64,000 nt of DNA from Pseudomonas fluorescens (GCF_902497875.1 NZ_CABVHY010000020.1:62001-126000); one strand, 5' to 3'. Shown: positions 33,646 to 42,592, numbered from the stretch's first letter. Made by a program: numbers and translations. The notes: a model not told the origin generated them from the sequence alone.

Positions 33646-34308
33646 CTACCGCTTGCGGCACAGCGTCAAACCATCGCCCAGCGGCAGCAAAGACAAATCT
33701 ACCCGCGTGTCATCCTTCAAGGCGCGGTTCAGTGCCTGGATGGCGCGGGTGTCTTCGCTCTCGGGATTGACCTCAAGCACTCGCCCGCTCCACAGCGTGT
33801 TATCAAAAATCGCCAGCCCGCCGCTTCGCAGCAGTCGCAAGGCGCTTTCCAGATAGGCAGGATAGTTGGCCTTGTCAGCATCGATAAAGATCAGGTCGAA
33901 ACTACCGCCCTGCCCTTGCTGCTCAATCTGCGCCAGGGTTTCCAGCGCCGGCGCCAGGCGCAAGTCAATCCGCGGTGCCAGGCCCGCCTCCTGCCAGTAC
34001 CGGCGAGCGGTGGCGTTGTAATCGCCTGGGATATCGCAACAAATCAGTTGGCCGTCATCCGGTAAGGCGGCGGCCATGCACAAGGCGCTATAACCAGTGA
34101 AGGTACCGACTTCCAGCAAGCGTCTGGAGCCGGTCAATTTGACCAACAAAGCGAGGAACTGGCCCTGCTCGGGCGCGACCTGCCAGCGGGCCATGGGCAG
34201 CGCCTGGGTTTCCTCACGCAAACGGCGCAACAGCGGGGTTTCACGCAGAGAAACATCCAGCAGGTAGCTGTAGAGGGAATCGTCGAGATTGAGGGTGCGA
34301 GCGGTCAT
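33646..34308 (-). CDS. SAM-dependent O-methyltransferase
   Basis: A 220-aa class I methyltransferase of the Methyltransf_3 (catechol/caffeoyl-CoA OMT) family. The SAM site is LLEVGTFTGYSALCMA; the metal-binding acidic motif is LIFIDADKANY, followed by FDNTLWSGRV. The family needs Mg2+ and methylates vicinal hydroxyls. A ribosome site is not strong (GAGGTTGTC). It reads opposite to the dehydrogenase gene and in line with the two NlpC genes upstream; substrate unknown. Confidence 0.92.
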   Translation of the reverse strand: MTARTLNLDDSLYSYLLDVSLRETPLLRRLREETQALPMARWQVAPEQGQFLALLVKLTGSRRLLEVGTFTGYSALCMAAALPDDGQLICCDIPGDYNATARRYWQEAGLAPRIDLRLAPALETLAQIEQQGQGGSFDLIFIDADKANYPAYLESALRLLRSGGLAIFDNTLWSGRVLEVNPESEDTRAIQALNRALKDDTRVDLSLLPLGDGLTLCRKR

Positions 34309-34331
34309 GACAACCTCTGCAAAGGTGCGAC

Positions 34332-34865
34332 CTAAGGGTTACGTGCCAGACGCTCCGGCTGCAACACCCGCTTGGCGCTGAGATAGGCTTTCTGCCAATA
34401 GGCTTTGGACAGGGTATCGAGCTTCACCGTTCCGCCGGTGGCAGGCGCATGAACAAATCGGCCTTCGCCGACATAAATCCCGGCATGACTGACTTGCGAG
34501 CCGCCATTGGTGGCGAAAAATATCAGGTCACCCGTCTGCAGGGCGTTTTGGTCGACATCCTGCGCACGCATGCCGATCATTTCGCGAGTCGTACGCGGCA
34601 GAGAGATGCCTGCGGCATCACGATAAACGTAACCGATCAGGCCACTGCAATCGAAACCCGAATCCGGCGTATTTCCGCCCCAGCGATAAGGCGTACCGAC
34701 CAGGCCTAACGCTTGGAACAGCACATCTTCAGCCACTGGCGAGAATGCTTGGGAGGGGGCAAAAACAGCTGACCGGACCACTGGCGCCGGTGGCGGAGTA
34801 CGGCTGGCGCAAGCACTGAGCAGTGCTGCGAAAACGAGAAGCGCAAGGCGGGCCGACGTCGACAT
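34332..34865 (-). CDS. NlpC/P60 family lipoprotein peptidase 1
   Basis: A 177-aa cell-wall peptidase. A lipoprotein signal ends LLSAC (Cys19). After a proline-rich linker the NlpC/P60 domain (about 45-170) carries catalytic Cys73 in FDCSGLIGY, His in SHAGIYVG and a third polar residue in FVHAP. It probably cuts peptide crosslinks of peptidoglycan from the outer-membrane side, like MepS. A very similar gene lies upstream on the same strand. Confidence 0.92.
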   Translation of the reverse strand: MSTSARLALLVFAALLSACASRTPPPAPVVRSAVFAPSQAFSPVAEDVLFQALGLVGTPYRWGGNTPDSGFDCSGLIGYVYRDAAGISLPRTTREMIGMRAQDVDQNALQTGDLIFFATNGGSQVSHAGIYVGEGRFVHAPATGGTVKLDTLSKAYWQKAYLSAKRVLQPERLARNP

Positions 34866-34910
34866 GTGCAGAACAATCCTGATCTGATGCGGCTTTCTCT
34901 GCCGTGAGGC

Positions 34911-34947
34911 TGAAAAGAAAACCGCCTACGCAGAACGTAGGCGGTTT
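34911..34947 (-). terminator. Intrinsic terminator between the two NlpC/P60 genes
   Basis: AAACCGCCTACG and CGTAGGCGGTTT form a perfect 12-base stem with a 5-base loop; the minus strand continues TTCTTTTC. It ends the transcript of the upstream NlpC/P60 gene. Confidence 0.88.
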
Positions 34948-35029
34948 GCCATCAACAATAGATCAGGATTCTAGCGGCTGCGGGGCAAACTTCAAGTAAG
35001 ACTTTAAGTTCGCCTTACTAAAAGTACGC

Positions 35030-35659
35030 TTACTTGCGAGCAGTCATCACTGTCGGCGCCATGGCGAGGGCTCGCTTGGCTTCGATGAAGGTCTTGCTCC
35101 AGTAACTGTCGCCCAGTTTGTCGACTCGAACACCACCGCTACGGCGGCTGCTGGAGTGGATGAACTGATCATCACCCAGGTAGATCCCGGCGTGGCTGAC
35201 GCGGCCACGGCCATTGGTGCTGAAGAACAGCAGATCACCGGGCTTGAGGTTATTGCGAGCGACCAGCGGAGCGTCCACGTTGATCATTTCGCGAGTAGAA
35301 CGCGGCAAGTTCATGCCCGCCTCTTCACGAAACAGATACCCGATGAAGCCGCTGCAATCGAAGCCTGCTTCGGAGGTGCCGCCGAAACGGTAACGGGTAC
35401 CGATCAGGGACATGCCACGCTCGAGAATGCTATCAGCCAGGACCGGCAGCTGATAAGGCTTGTTATCGGCGAACTCGGCCAGTTCGGCCAGTTCTTTTTC
35501 CGATGCAAGATCATCCAGGTAAACACTGGACGACTGGGCAGTAACAGCGTTTTTAACCTGTTGTTGTGGCGCTTGCTGGGACACTGGAGAGTGTGCAGCG
35601 CAACCAAACAACAGGGCGACGAGTGCGAGAGGCACGAGGGGTGCGAAGCGATTTAGCAT
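35030..35659 (-). CDS. NlpC/P60 family lipoprotein peptidase 2
   Basis: A 209-aa paralogue of the neighbouring peptidase. The lipoprotein signal ends LLFGC (Cys20); a Gln/Ala-rich linker follows, then the NlpC/P60 domain with catalytic Cys101 in FDCSGFIGY and His in SHAGIYLGDDQFIHSS. ATG 35659 is preferred; a TTG nine codons upstream lacks a ribosome site. It ends in Lys-rich residues. It probably acts on peptidoglycan together with the smaller copy, and has its own terminator. Confidence 0.92.
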   Translation of the reverse strand: MLNRFAPLVPLALVALLFGCAAHSPVSQQAPQQQVKNAVTAQSSSVYLDDLASEKELAELAEFADNKPYQLPVLADSILERGMSLIGTRYRFGGTSEAGFDCSGFIGYLFREEAGMNLPRSTREMINVDAPLVARNNLKPGDLLFFSTNGRGRVSHAGIYLGDDQFIHSSSRRSGGVRVDKLGDSYWSKTFIEAKRALAMAPTVMTARK

Positions 35660-35897
35660 GGGCACGACCGTGGCTGATAGTTTCAAAGAGCCGCGACTAT
35701 GCCTTCTATCAACCTCATTTGCAAATTCAATCGAGCTGAATGTGACTTTTCGGTTTCTCGTTTACATCTAAGGCCTAAAGCCCCATATAGACGCTTGTGC
35801 ACCCTGGACCCAACCTCGGAGCGGGTTTTCTGGCGCCTGAAAAGCGCCAAAAAATGCTGCAGAGCACGGTTTTTTTGCGGCCCATTTACCAGGCCAT

Positions 35898-36602
35898 TTA
35901 CCAACCGAGGGTTTCTTTCAGGAAGGGAATGGTCAGCTTGCGTTGCGCCTGCAACGAAGCTTGATCGAGACGCTCCAGCAGTTCGAACAATGCGCTCATG
36001 CTGCGGGTGCCGCGAGTCAGGATAAAGTGTCCGACCTCATCGGTCAGGTGCAAACCGCGACGTGAAGCACGCAGCTGCAGGGCACGCAGCTTGTCTTCGT
36101 CGGAAAGTGGACGCATCTGGAAAATCAGTGCCAGGGTCAGGCGTGATTTCAAGTCCGCCAGCTTCACCGGTAACTCTCGTGGCGAGGTCGAAGCGGCAAT
36201 CAGCAATCGCCGACCGCTGTCGCGCAAACGGTTGAACAGATGGAACAGCGCCTCTTCCCAGTCCGCCCGCCCCGCTACCGCCTGCAGATCATCCAGACAA
36301 ACCAGCTCGTATTGTTCAAGGTTGTCGAGGATTTCAATGCCGCGATCCAGCAGCTCCGCCAATGGCAGGTACACCGCCGGCTCGCCCATCTGCTCAAACC
36401 GCAAGCATGCGGCTTGCAGCAAGTGCGTACGTCCGACGCCATCCTTGCCCCAGAGGTAGATCAGGCTTTCGGTCCAGCCAGCGTCGGCTTCGCAAAGCCG
36501 CTCGACATAGCCGAGTGCAGCGGCATTGGCGCCTGGGTAGTAGTTGATAAAGGTGGCGTCATCACGCAGACGCACACCTAGGGGCAGCTGAATCGGTTTC
36601 AT
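35898..36602 (-). CDS. hda: DnaA regulatory inactivator Hda
   Basis: A 234-aa AAA+ protein similar to the ATPase domain of DnaA but without the DNA-binding domain. The start MKPIQLPLGVRLRDDATF and a clamp-binding QLPL motif are typical. The Walker A region reads LWGKDGVGRTHLLQA and Walker B reads LVCLDDLQAVAG. Hda with the sliding clamp promotes ATP hydrolysis by DnaA to prevent re-initiation. Its start is 229 bases from the AI-2E permease gene reading the same way. Confidence 0.95.
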   Translation of the reverse strand: MKPIQLPLGVRLRDDATFINYYPGANAAALGYVERLCEADAGWTESLIYLWGKDGVGRTHLLQAACLRFEQMGEPAVYLPLAELLDRGIEILDNLEQYELVCLDDLQAVAGRADWEEALFHLFNRLRDSGRRLLIAASTSPRELPVKLADLKSRLTLALIFQMRPLSDEDKLRALQLRASRRGLHLTDEVGHFILTRGTRSMSALFELLERLDQASLQAQRKLTIPFLKETLGW

Positions 36603-36831
36603 GCTGACTGAACAGTTCCAAAGGAACCGTTAGTGGCCTCTGTGTAAAGTTTGCAAAGTTTATACCCGTGACGCCGGACGCACAATGCAGCAGACCATAA
36701 GCAAAATCAAAGGTTTGCGTTATCTCGGAGGAATCGGCGGGGTTCGTTTGAAGTAGTTTGTGACAGTCCCGCCCCCCCAAAGGCCAACCCGCCATTGCGC
36801 CGGACAGCCTTTGGTGACAGGTCACAAGCCC

Positions 36832-37905
36832 CTACATTTCAGAATCTTCCACGCCGCTGTACATACCCGAATCCTTGTACAAATCGTGGACATGGCGCAC
36901 CAGCACCATGATCACCGCAGCCACCGGCAAGGCCAGCAGGATCCCGGTAAAGCCAAACAGCTCACCCCCCGCCAGAATGGCGAAGATCACCGCCACCGGG
37001 TGCAAACCGATCCGGTCCCCCACCAGCAACGGGGTCAGGACCATGCCTTCCAGCGCCTGACCGACCATGAACACCGCGAGGATGCCGATCATGGGATACA
37101 GGTCGCCACCGAACTGGAACAAGCCAGCCACCAGAGCTGCGCCGATGCCGATGACGAAGCCCATGTACGGCACGATCGCCGCCAGACCGGCAATCATCCC
37201 GATCAACAGCCCCAGTTCCAGCCCGACCAGCATCAAGCCGGCCGCATAGATTACGCCCAGGGCGACCATCACCAACAACTGACCGCGGACAAAGGCCCCG
37301 AGCACCTCATGGCACTCGCCGGCCAACATCACCGCGCGCTCTTCACGATCACGAGGCAGCAGGCTGCGGATCTTCGCCATCATCAGGTCCCAGTCCCGCA
37401 GCAGGTAGAAACTGACCACCGGGATCAACACCAAGTTGGCCAGCAAAGCGATCAAGGCCAGACCGGAAGCGGTTGCCTGGCTCAGCACCACACCGACAAT
37501 GTCGGTGGTCTGGCCCATATGCTCGCTGATCGCGGCCTTGATCTTGTCGAACTTCCAGAAGCCATCGACAAGCCCCAGCTTCGATTGCGCCCACGGCATG
37601 GCGGTGTGCTGCAGCCAGTCGAGCATTTGCGGTAGCAGTTCATACAAGCGCATCAACTGCTTGACCAGCATCGGCACCAGTACCAGCAACAGCGTCATGA
37701 CGATCACGCTGAACAGCGCGAATACCGCCACCACGCCCCAGGTTCGCGAAAGACCGAGCGCCTCCAGGCGATCCACCAGCGGATCGAACAGATAGGCCAA
37801 CAGTAGCGCCACCAGGAATGGTGTGAGGATCGGATGCAACAGGTACACAAAGGCGAACAGCAGTATCACCCCACCCAACCACACCCAACGACGCGTATCA
37901 GCCAT
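36832..37905 (-). CDS. AI-2E family transporter (PerM-like permease)
   Basis: A 357-aa protein with about eight helices. It begins with a two-helix unit, followed by FDPLVDRLEALGLSRTWGVV, which is the conserved element of the AI-2E_transport family (YhhT, TqsA, PerM). Some members export the autoinducer AI-2; others are Na+/H+ antiporters, so the role is open. It lies between hda and a DUF2066 gene on the same strand, a conserved gammaproteobacterial neighbourhood. Confidence 0.92.
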   Translation of the reverse strand: MADTRRWVWLGGVILLFAFVYLLHPILTPFLVALLLAYLFDPLVDRLEALGLSRTWGVVAVFALFSVIVMTLLLVLVPMLVKQLMRLYELLPQMLDWLQHTAMPWAQSKLGLVDGFWKFDKIKAAISEHMGQTTDIVGVVLSQATASGLALIALLANLVLIPVVSFYLLRDWDLMMAKIRSLLPRDREERAVMLAGECHEVLGAFVRGQLLVMVALGVIYAAGLMLVGLELGLLIGMIAGLAAIVPYMGFVIGIGAALVAGLFQFGGDLYPMIGILAVFMVGQALEGMVLTPLLVGDRIGLHPVAVIFAILAGGELFGFTGILLALPVAAVIMVLVRHVHDLYKDSGMYSGVEDSEM

Positions 37906-37940
37906 GAACCACTCCAGCTTCTATATAAGGAAAGAACAAC

Positions 37941-38993
37941 TTACCAACGGAATCGCAATTGCGCGGTCGGTGCCGGCGCAACAACCGGCACTGTGCCTTC
38001 TATCGCGGGTTGAGCAGGCACGGGTGGCGCCACCGGCCCGGCAGGAATCTCCTGCAGCTTCGCCAGCCCCAACTGTGCCCGCAATTGTTCGGTGCTGCCA
38101 TTGACCAGATAAATAATCCGGTCGCCCTCGACGCGCAGCAGTTTCGCGCGAAACGGCTCAAGCAGTTGACCGAGTGCCGCGTAGCGCTCCAGGGTCATGC
38201 CCTGCACCTCCAGCAACTGCTCGGTGGAGGCTCCGGCTTTGGCCACGAAACGTGGCGCCAGTTTCTGACTGACAGCCAGCAAGACCGCATCGGCGAGAGC
38301 CGCGCTGTCGGCGCCCTGCGCAGTGCCCTGCTCGCGCTGATCACCCAGCCACAACCGCCATTTGGCCTGCCACTGCCCGCCCTCTTCCTCCTGGGCATGC
38401 ACCGCCAGCAAGGCGTCTGCGGCGTAGCGTTGCGAAGCCGAACGCAGCGGGGCCGGGTCGGTTCCTTCAAGGTTCGGCGCAGTGGCGACAATCTGTTCAT
38501 TGAGGTCAGCCAACGGCAAACGCAACGGCAAGCCGCGGTGCTGGGCGGCACGACGCAACGGCGCGGCGCTGGCCTGGCCATCGCCGACCAGGCTCGAGCC
38601 TTCAGCCGAATCATTGAGCCACCAACCAAGAATCGACGGGCGATTGCTGCCCCACAAGGCCAACCCTGCCTGACGCAAGGCGCGATCAGTGCTGACCGGA
38701 TCGAAATCCACTTTCAGGCTTTCCGGTGGCCCGGCGTCATAGCCGTATCGGCTGATGATCTGCTGCGGATCCTTGCGAATAGCCGCCAGCCCCGGGTTTT
38801 GCGCAGCCTTGGCATCGCCAGTCAGGCGCAGCACCAAGGTGTCCAGCGCACGTTGAGTGGCTTGATCGCGCTCTTGCGGAGTCTGATTGCTGACCGGTTC
38901 GCGGACTTGATACAAACCATTGAGGGTTTCGGCATGACTTGCCAGGCTGAAAAAAGACAAACAGCCAACAACTAGAAATTTATACAGACGCAT
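37941..38993 (-). CDS. DUF2066 domain-containing secreted protein
   Basis: A 350-aa protein with a signal peptide (about residues 1-21, ending SHA). The mature part begins LNGLYQVREPV and has RALDTLVLRLTGD, typical of DUF2066. Role unknown; it is a constant neighbour of purM, AI-2E permease and hda genes in pseudomonads. ATG 38993 was chosen because the signal peptide starts there; a further upstream frame is not supported. It diverges from purM. Confidence 0.88.
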   Translation of the reverse strand: MRLYKFLVVGCLSFFSLASHAETLNGLYQVREPVSNQTPQERDQATQRALDTLVLRLTGDAKAAQNPGLAAIRKDPQQIISRYGYDAGPPESLKVDFDPVSTDRALRQAGLALWGSNRPSILGWWLNDSAEGSSLVGDGQASAAPLRRAAQHRGLPLRLPLADLNEQIVATAPNLEGTDPAPLRSASQRYAADALLAVHAQEEEGGQWQAKWRLWLGDQREQGTAQGADSAALADAVLLAVSQKLAPRFVAKAGASTEQLLEVQGMTLERYAALGQLLEPFRAKLLRVEGDRIIYLVNGSTEQLRAQLGLAKLQEIPAGPVAPPVPAQPAIEGTVPVVAPAPTAQLRFRW

Positions 38994-39378
38994 GGAGTAT
39001 TCCCGACGGCAAAAGGCGGCTGGAACAGACCGCATGAACAGGATTGAGCAAGGCTGTGACCACAACGCCTGGCAAATCATTCACACGGCCCTGGTAAGTT
39101 TTCGAACAGTCTTAACCATAGCCGGTTAACGTCTATACCTTATACAGCCACGACGGAGGCGACCATCAACGCTAATATCGGTTTTTTTAACGCGATATGT
39201 CCCTGCCCGTCGGCCCGAGGATGGCCGCTGCCCCTCAAGCCTGATAAAATCGCGCGCCTTCGTAGACCGGCAATAGTCGGGCACCCGGAAATTCGCGTCG
39301 GCAATTGCCCTTCGCCTGTTTCAGTGGGTCCCACTGGACTCGGTCGTTACCCCTGAATCCCCCCTAAAGGCCTGGATC
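38994..39378. other. Divergent region between the DUF2066 gene and purM
   Basis: No gene in these 385 bases. Seen: a TGATAAAAT word at 39242-39250 that could be an extended -10 box for purM, a T-run near 39180, and CAGTGGG-T-CCCACTG at 39322-39336, a perfect hairpin in the likely purM leader. No known regulator site was recognised. Confidence 0.5.
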
Positions 39379-40437
39379 ATGAGCAAGCAACCCTCCCTGA
39401 GCTACAAGGACGCCGGTGTAGACATCGACGCCGGTGAAGCATTGGTCGAACGCATCAAGAGCGTCGCCAAGCGCACTGCGCGCCCGGAAGTCATGGGCGG
39501 CCTGGGCGGTTTCGGCGCCCTCTGCGAAATCCCGGCCGGTTACAAGCAACCGGTTCTGGTCTCCGGCACCGACGGCGTCGGCACCAAGCTGCGTCTGGCA
39601 CTGAACCTGAACAAACACGACAGCATCGGCATCGACCTGGTCGCCATGTGCGTCAACGATCTGGTGGTGTGCGGCGCAGAGCCGTTGTTCTTCCTCGACT
39701 ACTACGCCACCGGCAAACTCAATGTCGAGACCGCGACCCAGGTAGTGACCGGTATCGGCGCTGGCTGTGAGCTGTCCGGTTGCTCGCTGGTTGGCGGCGA
39801 AACCGCTGAAATGCCGGGCATGTACGAAGGCGAAGACTACGACCTGGCCGGTTTCTGTGTCGGCGTCGTGGAAAAATCCGAAATCATCGACGGTTCGAAA
39901 GTCGCAGCTGGCGATGCCCTGCTCGCCCTGCCTTCTTCCGGTCCACACTCCAACGGTTACTCGCTGATCCGCAAAATCATCGAAGTGTCCGGTGCCGACA
40001 TCGAAAACATCCAGCTCGACGGCAAGCCGCTGACCGACCTGTTGATGGCCCCGACCCGTATCTACGTGAAGCCACTGCTCAAGCTGATCAAAGACACCGG
40101 CGCGGTCAAGGCCATGGCCCACATCACCGGTGGCGGCCTGCTCGACAACATCCCGCGCGTTCTGCCAAAAGGCGCTCAGGCCGTGGTTGACGTGGCGAGC
40201 TGGACCCGCCCGGCCGTGTTCGACTGGCTGCAAGAAAAAGGCAACGTCGACGAAAACGAAATGCACCGCGTGCTGAACTGCGGCGTGGGCATGGTCATCT
40301 GCGTGGCTCAGGAGCACGTTGAAACCGCCCTGAAGGTTCTTCGTGAAGCCGGCGAGCAACCATGGGTCATCGGCCAGATCGAGACTGCCGCCGAAGGCGC
40401 AGCCCAGGTCGAGCTGAAAAACCTCAAGGCGCATTGA
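39379..40437 (+). CDS. purM: Phosphoribosylformylglycinamidine cyclo-ligase
   Basis: A 352-aa AIR synthetase, fifth step of purine synthesis. SYKDAGVDIDAGE at the start, VSGTDGVGTKLRLA, the LVGGETAEMPGMY motif and HITGGGLLDNIPRVLP are the family's signature segments. It is the first gene of a purM-purN-DUF3108 unit; the stop overlaps the first purN ATG as TGATG. Confidence 0.97.
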   Translation: MSKQPSLSYKDAGVDIDAGEALVERIKSVAKRTARPEVMGGLGGFGALCEIPAGYKQPVLVSGTDGVGTKLRLALNLNKHDSIGIDLVAMCVNDLVVCGAEPLFFLDYYATGKLNVETATQVVTGIGAGCELSGCSLVGGETAEMPGMYEGEDYDLAGFCVGVVEKSEIIDGSKVAAGDALLALPSSGPHSNGYSLIRKIIEVSGADIENIQLDGKPLTDLLMAPTRIYVKPLLKLIKDTGAVKAMAHITGGGLLDNIPRVLPKGAQAVVDVASWTRPAVFDWLQEKGNVDENEMHRVLNCGVGMVICVAQEHVETALKVLREAGEQPWVIGQIETAAEGAAQVELKNLKAH

Positions 40438-40472
40438 TGCAAGAGCGGATGCAAGAGCCGATGCAAGAGCGG
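40437..40472 (+). repeat. Tandem 12-base repeat at the purN start
   Basis: Three copies of ATGCAAGAGC(G/C)G lie head to tail, followed by ATGCCAGCA. Each copy starts with ATG in the purN frame, encoding MQER, MQEP and MQER. The middle copy differs at one base. Confidence 0.9.
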
Positions 40473-41123
40473 ATGCCAGCAACCTGTGATGTAGTGGTGC
40501 TGCTGTCCGGCACCGGCAGCAACTTGCAGGCTCTGATCGACGACAGTCAGGCCGGGGACAACCCGGCCCGTATCCGCGCGGTGATCTCCAACCGCGCCGA
40601 TGCCTATGGCCTGCAGCGCGCCAGTGATGCGGGTATTGAAACCCGCACGCTCGATCACAAGACTTTCGAAGGTCGCGAGGCCTTCGATGCCGCTTTGATC
40701 GAACTGATCGACGCCTTCGAACCCAAGCTGGTCGTCCTGGCCGGATTCATGCGCATTCTCAGCGCTGATTTCGTGCGTCACTATCAAGGTCGCCTGCTCA
40801 ACATCCATCCCTCGCTGCTGCCCAAATACAAAGGGTTACACACTCATCAGCGTGCGCTGGAGGCCGCAGACACCGAGCACGGCTGCAGTGTGCACTTCGT
40901 GACCGAGGAACTCGATGGCGGACCACTGGTCGTACAGGCAGTGATCCCGGTAGAGTTAGGCGACTCGCCGCAAAGTCTGGCACAGCGAGTTCACGTCCAG
41001 GAGCACCGGATTTACCCAATGGCCGTGCGCTGGTTTGCCGAAGGCCGGTTAGCGCTTGGCGAACAGGGTGCAATACTGGATGGTGAGTTACTGGCGGCCA
41101 GCGGCCACTTGATTCGAAACTAG
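40437..41123 (+). CDS. purN: Phosphoribosylglycinamide formyltransferase
   Basis: A 228-aa formyltransferase, third step of purine synthesis, using 10-formyltetrahydrofolate. The core starts DVVVLLSGTGSNLQALID; catalytic elements are LAGFMRILS, NIHPSLLPKYKG and the late VHFVTEELDGGP. The start is ambiguous: three tandem 12-base repeats give four in-frame ATGs at 40437, 40449, 40461 and 40473. The last gives 216 aa, nearest the usual family length; the first overlaps the purM stop and allows coupling. Confidence 0.93.
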   Translation: MQERMQEPMQERMPATCDVVVLLSGTGSNLQALIDDSQAGDNPARIRAVISNRADAYGLQRASDAGIETRTLDHKTFEGREAFDAALIELIDAFEPKLVVLAGFMRILSADFVRHYQGRLLNIHPSLLPKYKGLHTHQRALEAADTEHGCSVHFVTEELDGGPLVVQAVIPVELGDSPQSLAQRVHVQEHRIYPMAVRWFAEGRLALGEQGAILDGELLAASGHLIRN

Positions 41124-41131
41124 GAGATTTT

Positions 41132-41845
41132 ATGCGTCGTGCCCTGCTCTTCGCTTGCGCTCTGTTTGCTCTGCCCGTTGTGCAGGCAGCAGACCTTCAA
41201 CCTTTCTCCGCCAGCTATACCGCCGACTGGAAGCAACTTCCCATGAGCGGCACGGCTGAACGCAGCCTGAAAAAGAACGCCGATGGCTCATGGACCCTGA
41301 ATTTCAAGGCTTCCATGATGATCGCCAGCCTGAACGAAGAAAGCACCCTGCGCCTCGACAAGGACACCCTGCTGCCGGAGTCTTACCACTTCGAACGCGG
41401 CGGTCTGGGCAAGGCGAAAAAAGCCGATCTGGATTTCGACTGGACGACCAAGATGGTCACCGGTACTGATCGCGGCGACCCCGTCAAATTGCCGCTGAAT
41501 CGTGGCATGGTCGACAAATCTACCTATCAGCTGGCACTCCAGCATGACGTAGCGGCGGGCAAGAAGAGCATGAGCTACCAGGTGGTTGATGGCGGCGATG
41601 TCGACACCTACGACTTCCGCGTGCTGGGCTCGGAAAAAGTCGACACCAAGGCCGGCCAGATCGATGCGATCAAGGTCGAACGCGTACGCGACCCGACTCA
41701 AAGCAAACGCATCACCGTGATGTGGTTCGCCAAGGACTGGGATTACTTGCTGGTGCGCCTGCAACAGGTCGAGACGGACGGCAAGGAGTACAACATCATG
41801 CTCCTGAACGGCGACGTCAACGGCAAGACTGTCAAAGGCAGCTGA
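41132..41845 (+). CDS. DUF3108 domain-containing secreted protein
   Basis: A 237-aa protein with a signal peptide (about residues 1-19, ending VQA). The mature segment begins LQPFSASYTADWKQLPMSG and continues with beta-rich sequence characteristic of DUF3108, an envelope family of unknown function. It is 8 bases downstream of purN with AGGAG at the right distance, so it is translated from the purMN mRNA, and is followed by a terminator. Confidence 0.9.
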   Translation: MRRALLFACALFALPVVQAADLQPFSASYTADWKQLPMSGTAERSLKKNADGSWTLNFKASMMIASLNEESTLRLDKDTLLPESYHFERGGLGKAKKADLDFDWTTKMVTGTDRGDPVKLPLNRGMVDKSTYQLALQHDVAAGKKSMSYQVVDGGDVDTYDFRVLGSEKVDTKAGQIDAIKVERVRDPTQSKRITVMWFAKDWDYLLVRLQQVETDGKEYNIMLLNGDVNGKTVKGS

Positions 41846-41856
41846 TCCACCGACTC

Positions 41857-41889
41857 AAAAAAAGCCTCGCGATTGCGGGGCTTTTTTTC
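41857..41889 (+). terminator. Intrinsic terminator of the purM operon
   Basis: AAAAGCCTCGC and GCGGGGCTTTTTTT form a GC-rich stem with a short loop and a T-run, 11 bases after the DUF3108 stop. Confidence 0.9.
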
Positions 41890-41910
41890 GTCTGCCGATT
41901 CTACACAGAA

Positions 41911-42004
41911 CCCTGTGGAGTGGCGGTGCGGCGATCCGACTTGCCCGCGAAGAATTTAACACGGTGAATCTGTCAAAACGCGGTGCACTCTTCGCGGGCA
42001 AGCC
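41911..42004. repeat. REP-like inverted pair, variant of family A
   Basis: CTTGCCCGCGAAGA on the left is mirrored by TCTTCGCGGGCAAG on the right; the left flank carries the GGTGCGGCGATCCGAC block also seen in the cobB REP. The rest of the gap to 42194 is AT-richer and shows no gene I can support. Confidence 0.75.
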
Positions 42005-42194
42005 AACCCTCTCACCAGCCCTCATCTCGTCATCACGCTCTCCTAATCTTCAATAATCTGAAACAAGACAATACCTTCAGAAAACGCAGCAATGTCCTAC
42101 AGCCCAAGGGGCTCGACCAGAGCCAAAATCTTCTATGGGGTCGCAGGCGAACAAGGGGAAGTTCGGCGACGTCAATTGGCCGAGAGGTTAAAGA

Positions 42195-42500
42195 TTGAAG
42201 GACTCAAGTAGAAATTGGCAGATCTCGGTCATTTTATGTACCGCTTGCGTCCTGACATTCCCCTTCAATGTGGCCGAACTCTATATCTATTTCAAATTCG
42301 GCGTCTTTGAGCCTTATACCTATATCATGGCTATCCCTTTCGGCGGCGCGTCTTTTTTGCTTGTCCAGACAGCCGTCGCCATTGCGCTATATCGCAGAGC
42401 GTGGATCAGGACCCATTCAATGTTTTTGTTCCTGTGGCTGATCAATATCAGCGTTTTCGGCGTGCTGATATGGAGCACAGCTCCTGAGCAGGCGCTGTAA
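42195..42500 (+). CDS. Small membrane protein, 101 aa, TTG start
   Basis: I do not recognise this protein. It has three predicted membrane segments (about residues 10-33, 42-65 and 72-95), with Phe/Tyr-rich loops such as YIYFKFGVFEPYTY. The start is a TTG at 42195 with AGAGG seven bases upstream; no ATG gives a sensible N-terminus. Local GC content is lower than the neighbours, and there is no operon partner: a REP pair lies before it and a terminator after it. It could be a recently gained gene. Confidence 0.6.
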   Translation: MKDSSRNWQISVILCTACVLTFPFNVAELYIYFKFGVFEPYTYIMAIPFGGASFLLVQTAVAIALYRRAWIRTHSMFLFLWLINISVFGVLIWSTAPEQAL

Positions 42501-42551
42501 GAAAAGTATTTGGACGCTGGTGGCACGCCTCCTGACAAGAACGCAATACGA

Positions 42552-42580
42552 CAAATCCCGCCATTTGAGCGGGATTTTTC
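42552..42580. terminator. Bidirectional terminator
   Basis: AAATCCCGC and GCGGGATTTTT form a stem with a 7-base loop between the convergent small-membrane-protein gene and the DUF2058 gene. The A-rich left arm gives T residues on the minus strand too. Confidence 0.85.
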
Positions 42581-42592
42581 GTTTCTAACTCA

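Noticed and set aside
35820..35860. Hairpin GGCGC/GCGCC with T and A flanks downstream of hda
   Set aside because: On neither strand is the stem followed by a T-run, so it was not called a terminator.
41983..42198. 71-codon plus-strand frame before the small membrane protein
   Set aside because: Starts inside a REP arm, has no ribosome site and no sensible composition.
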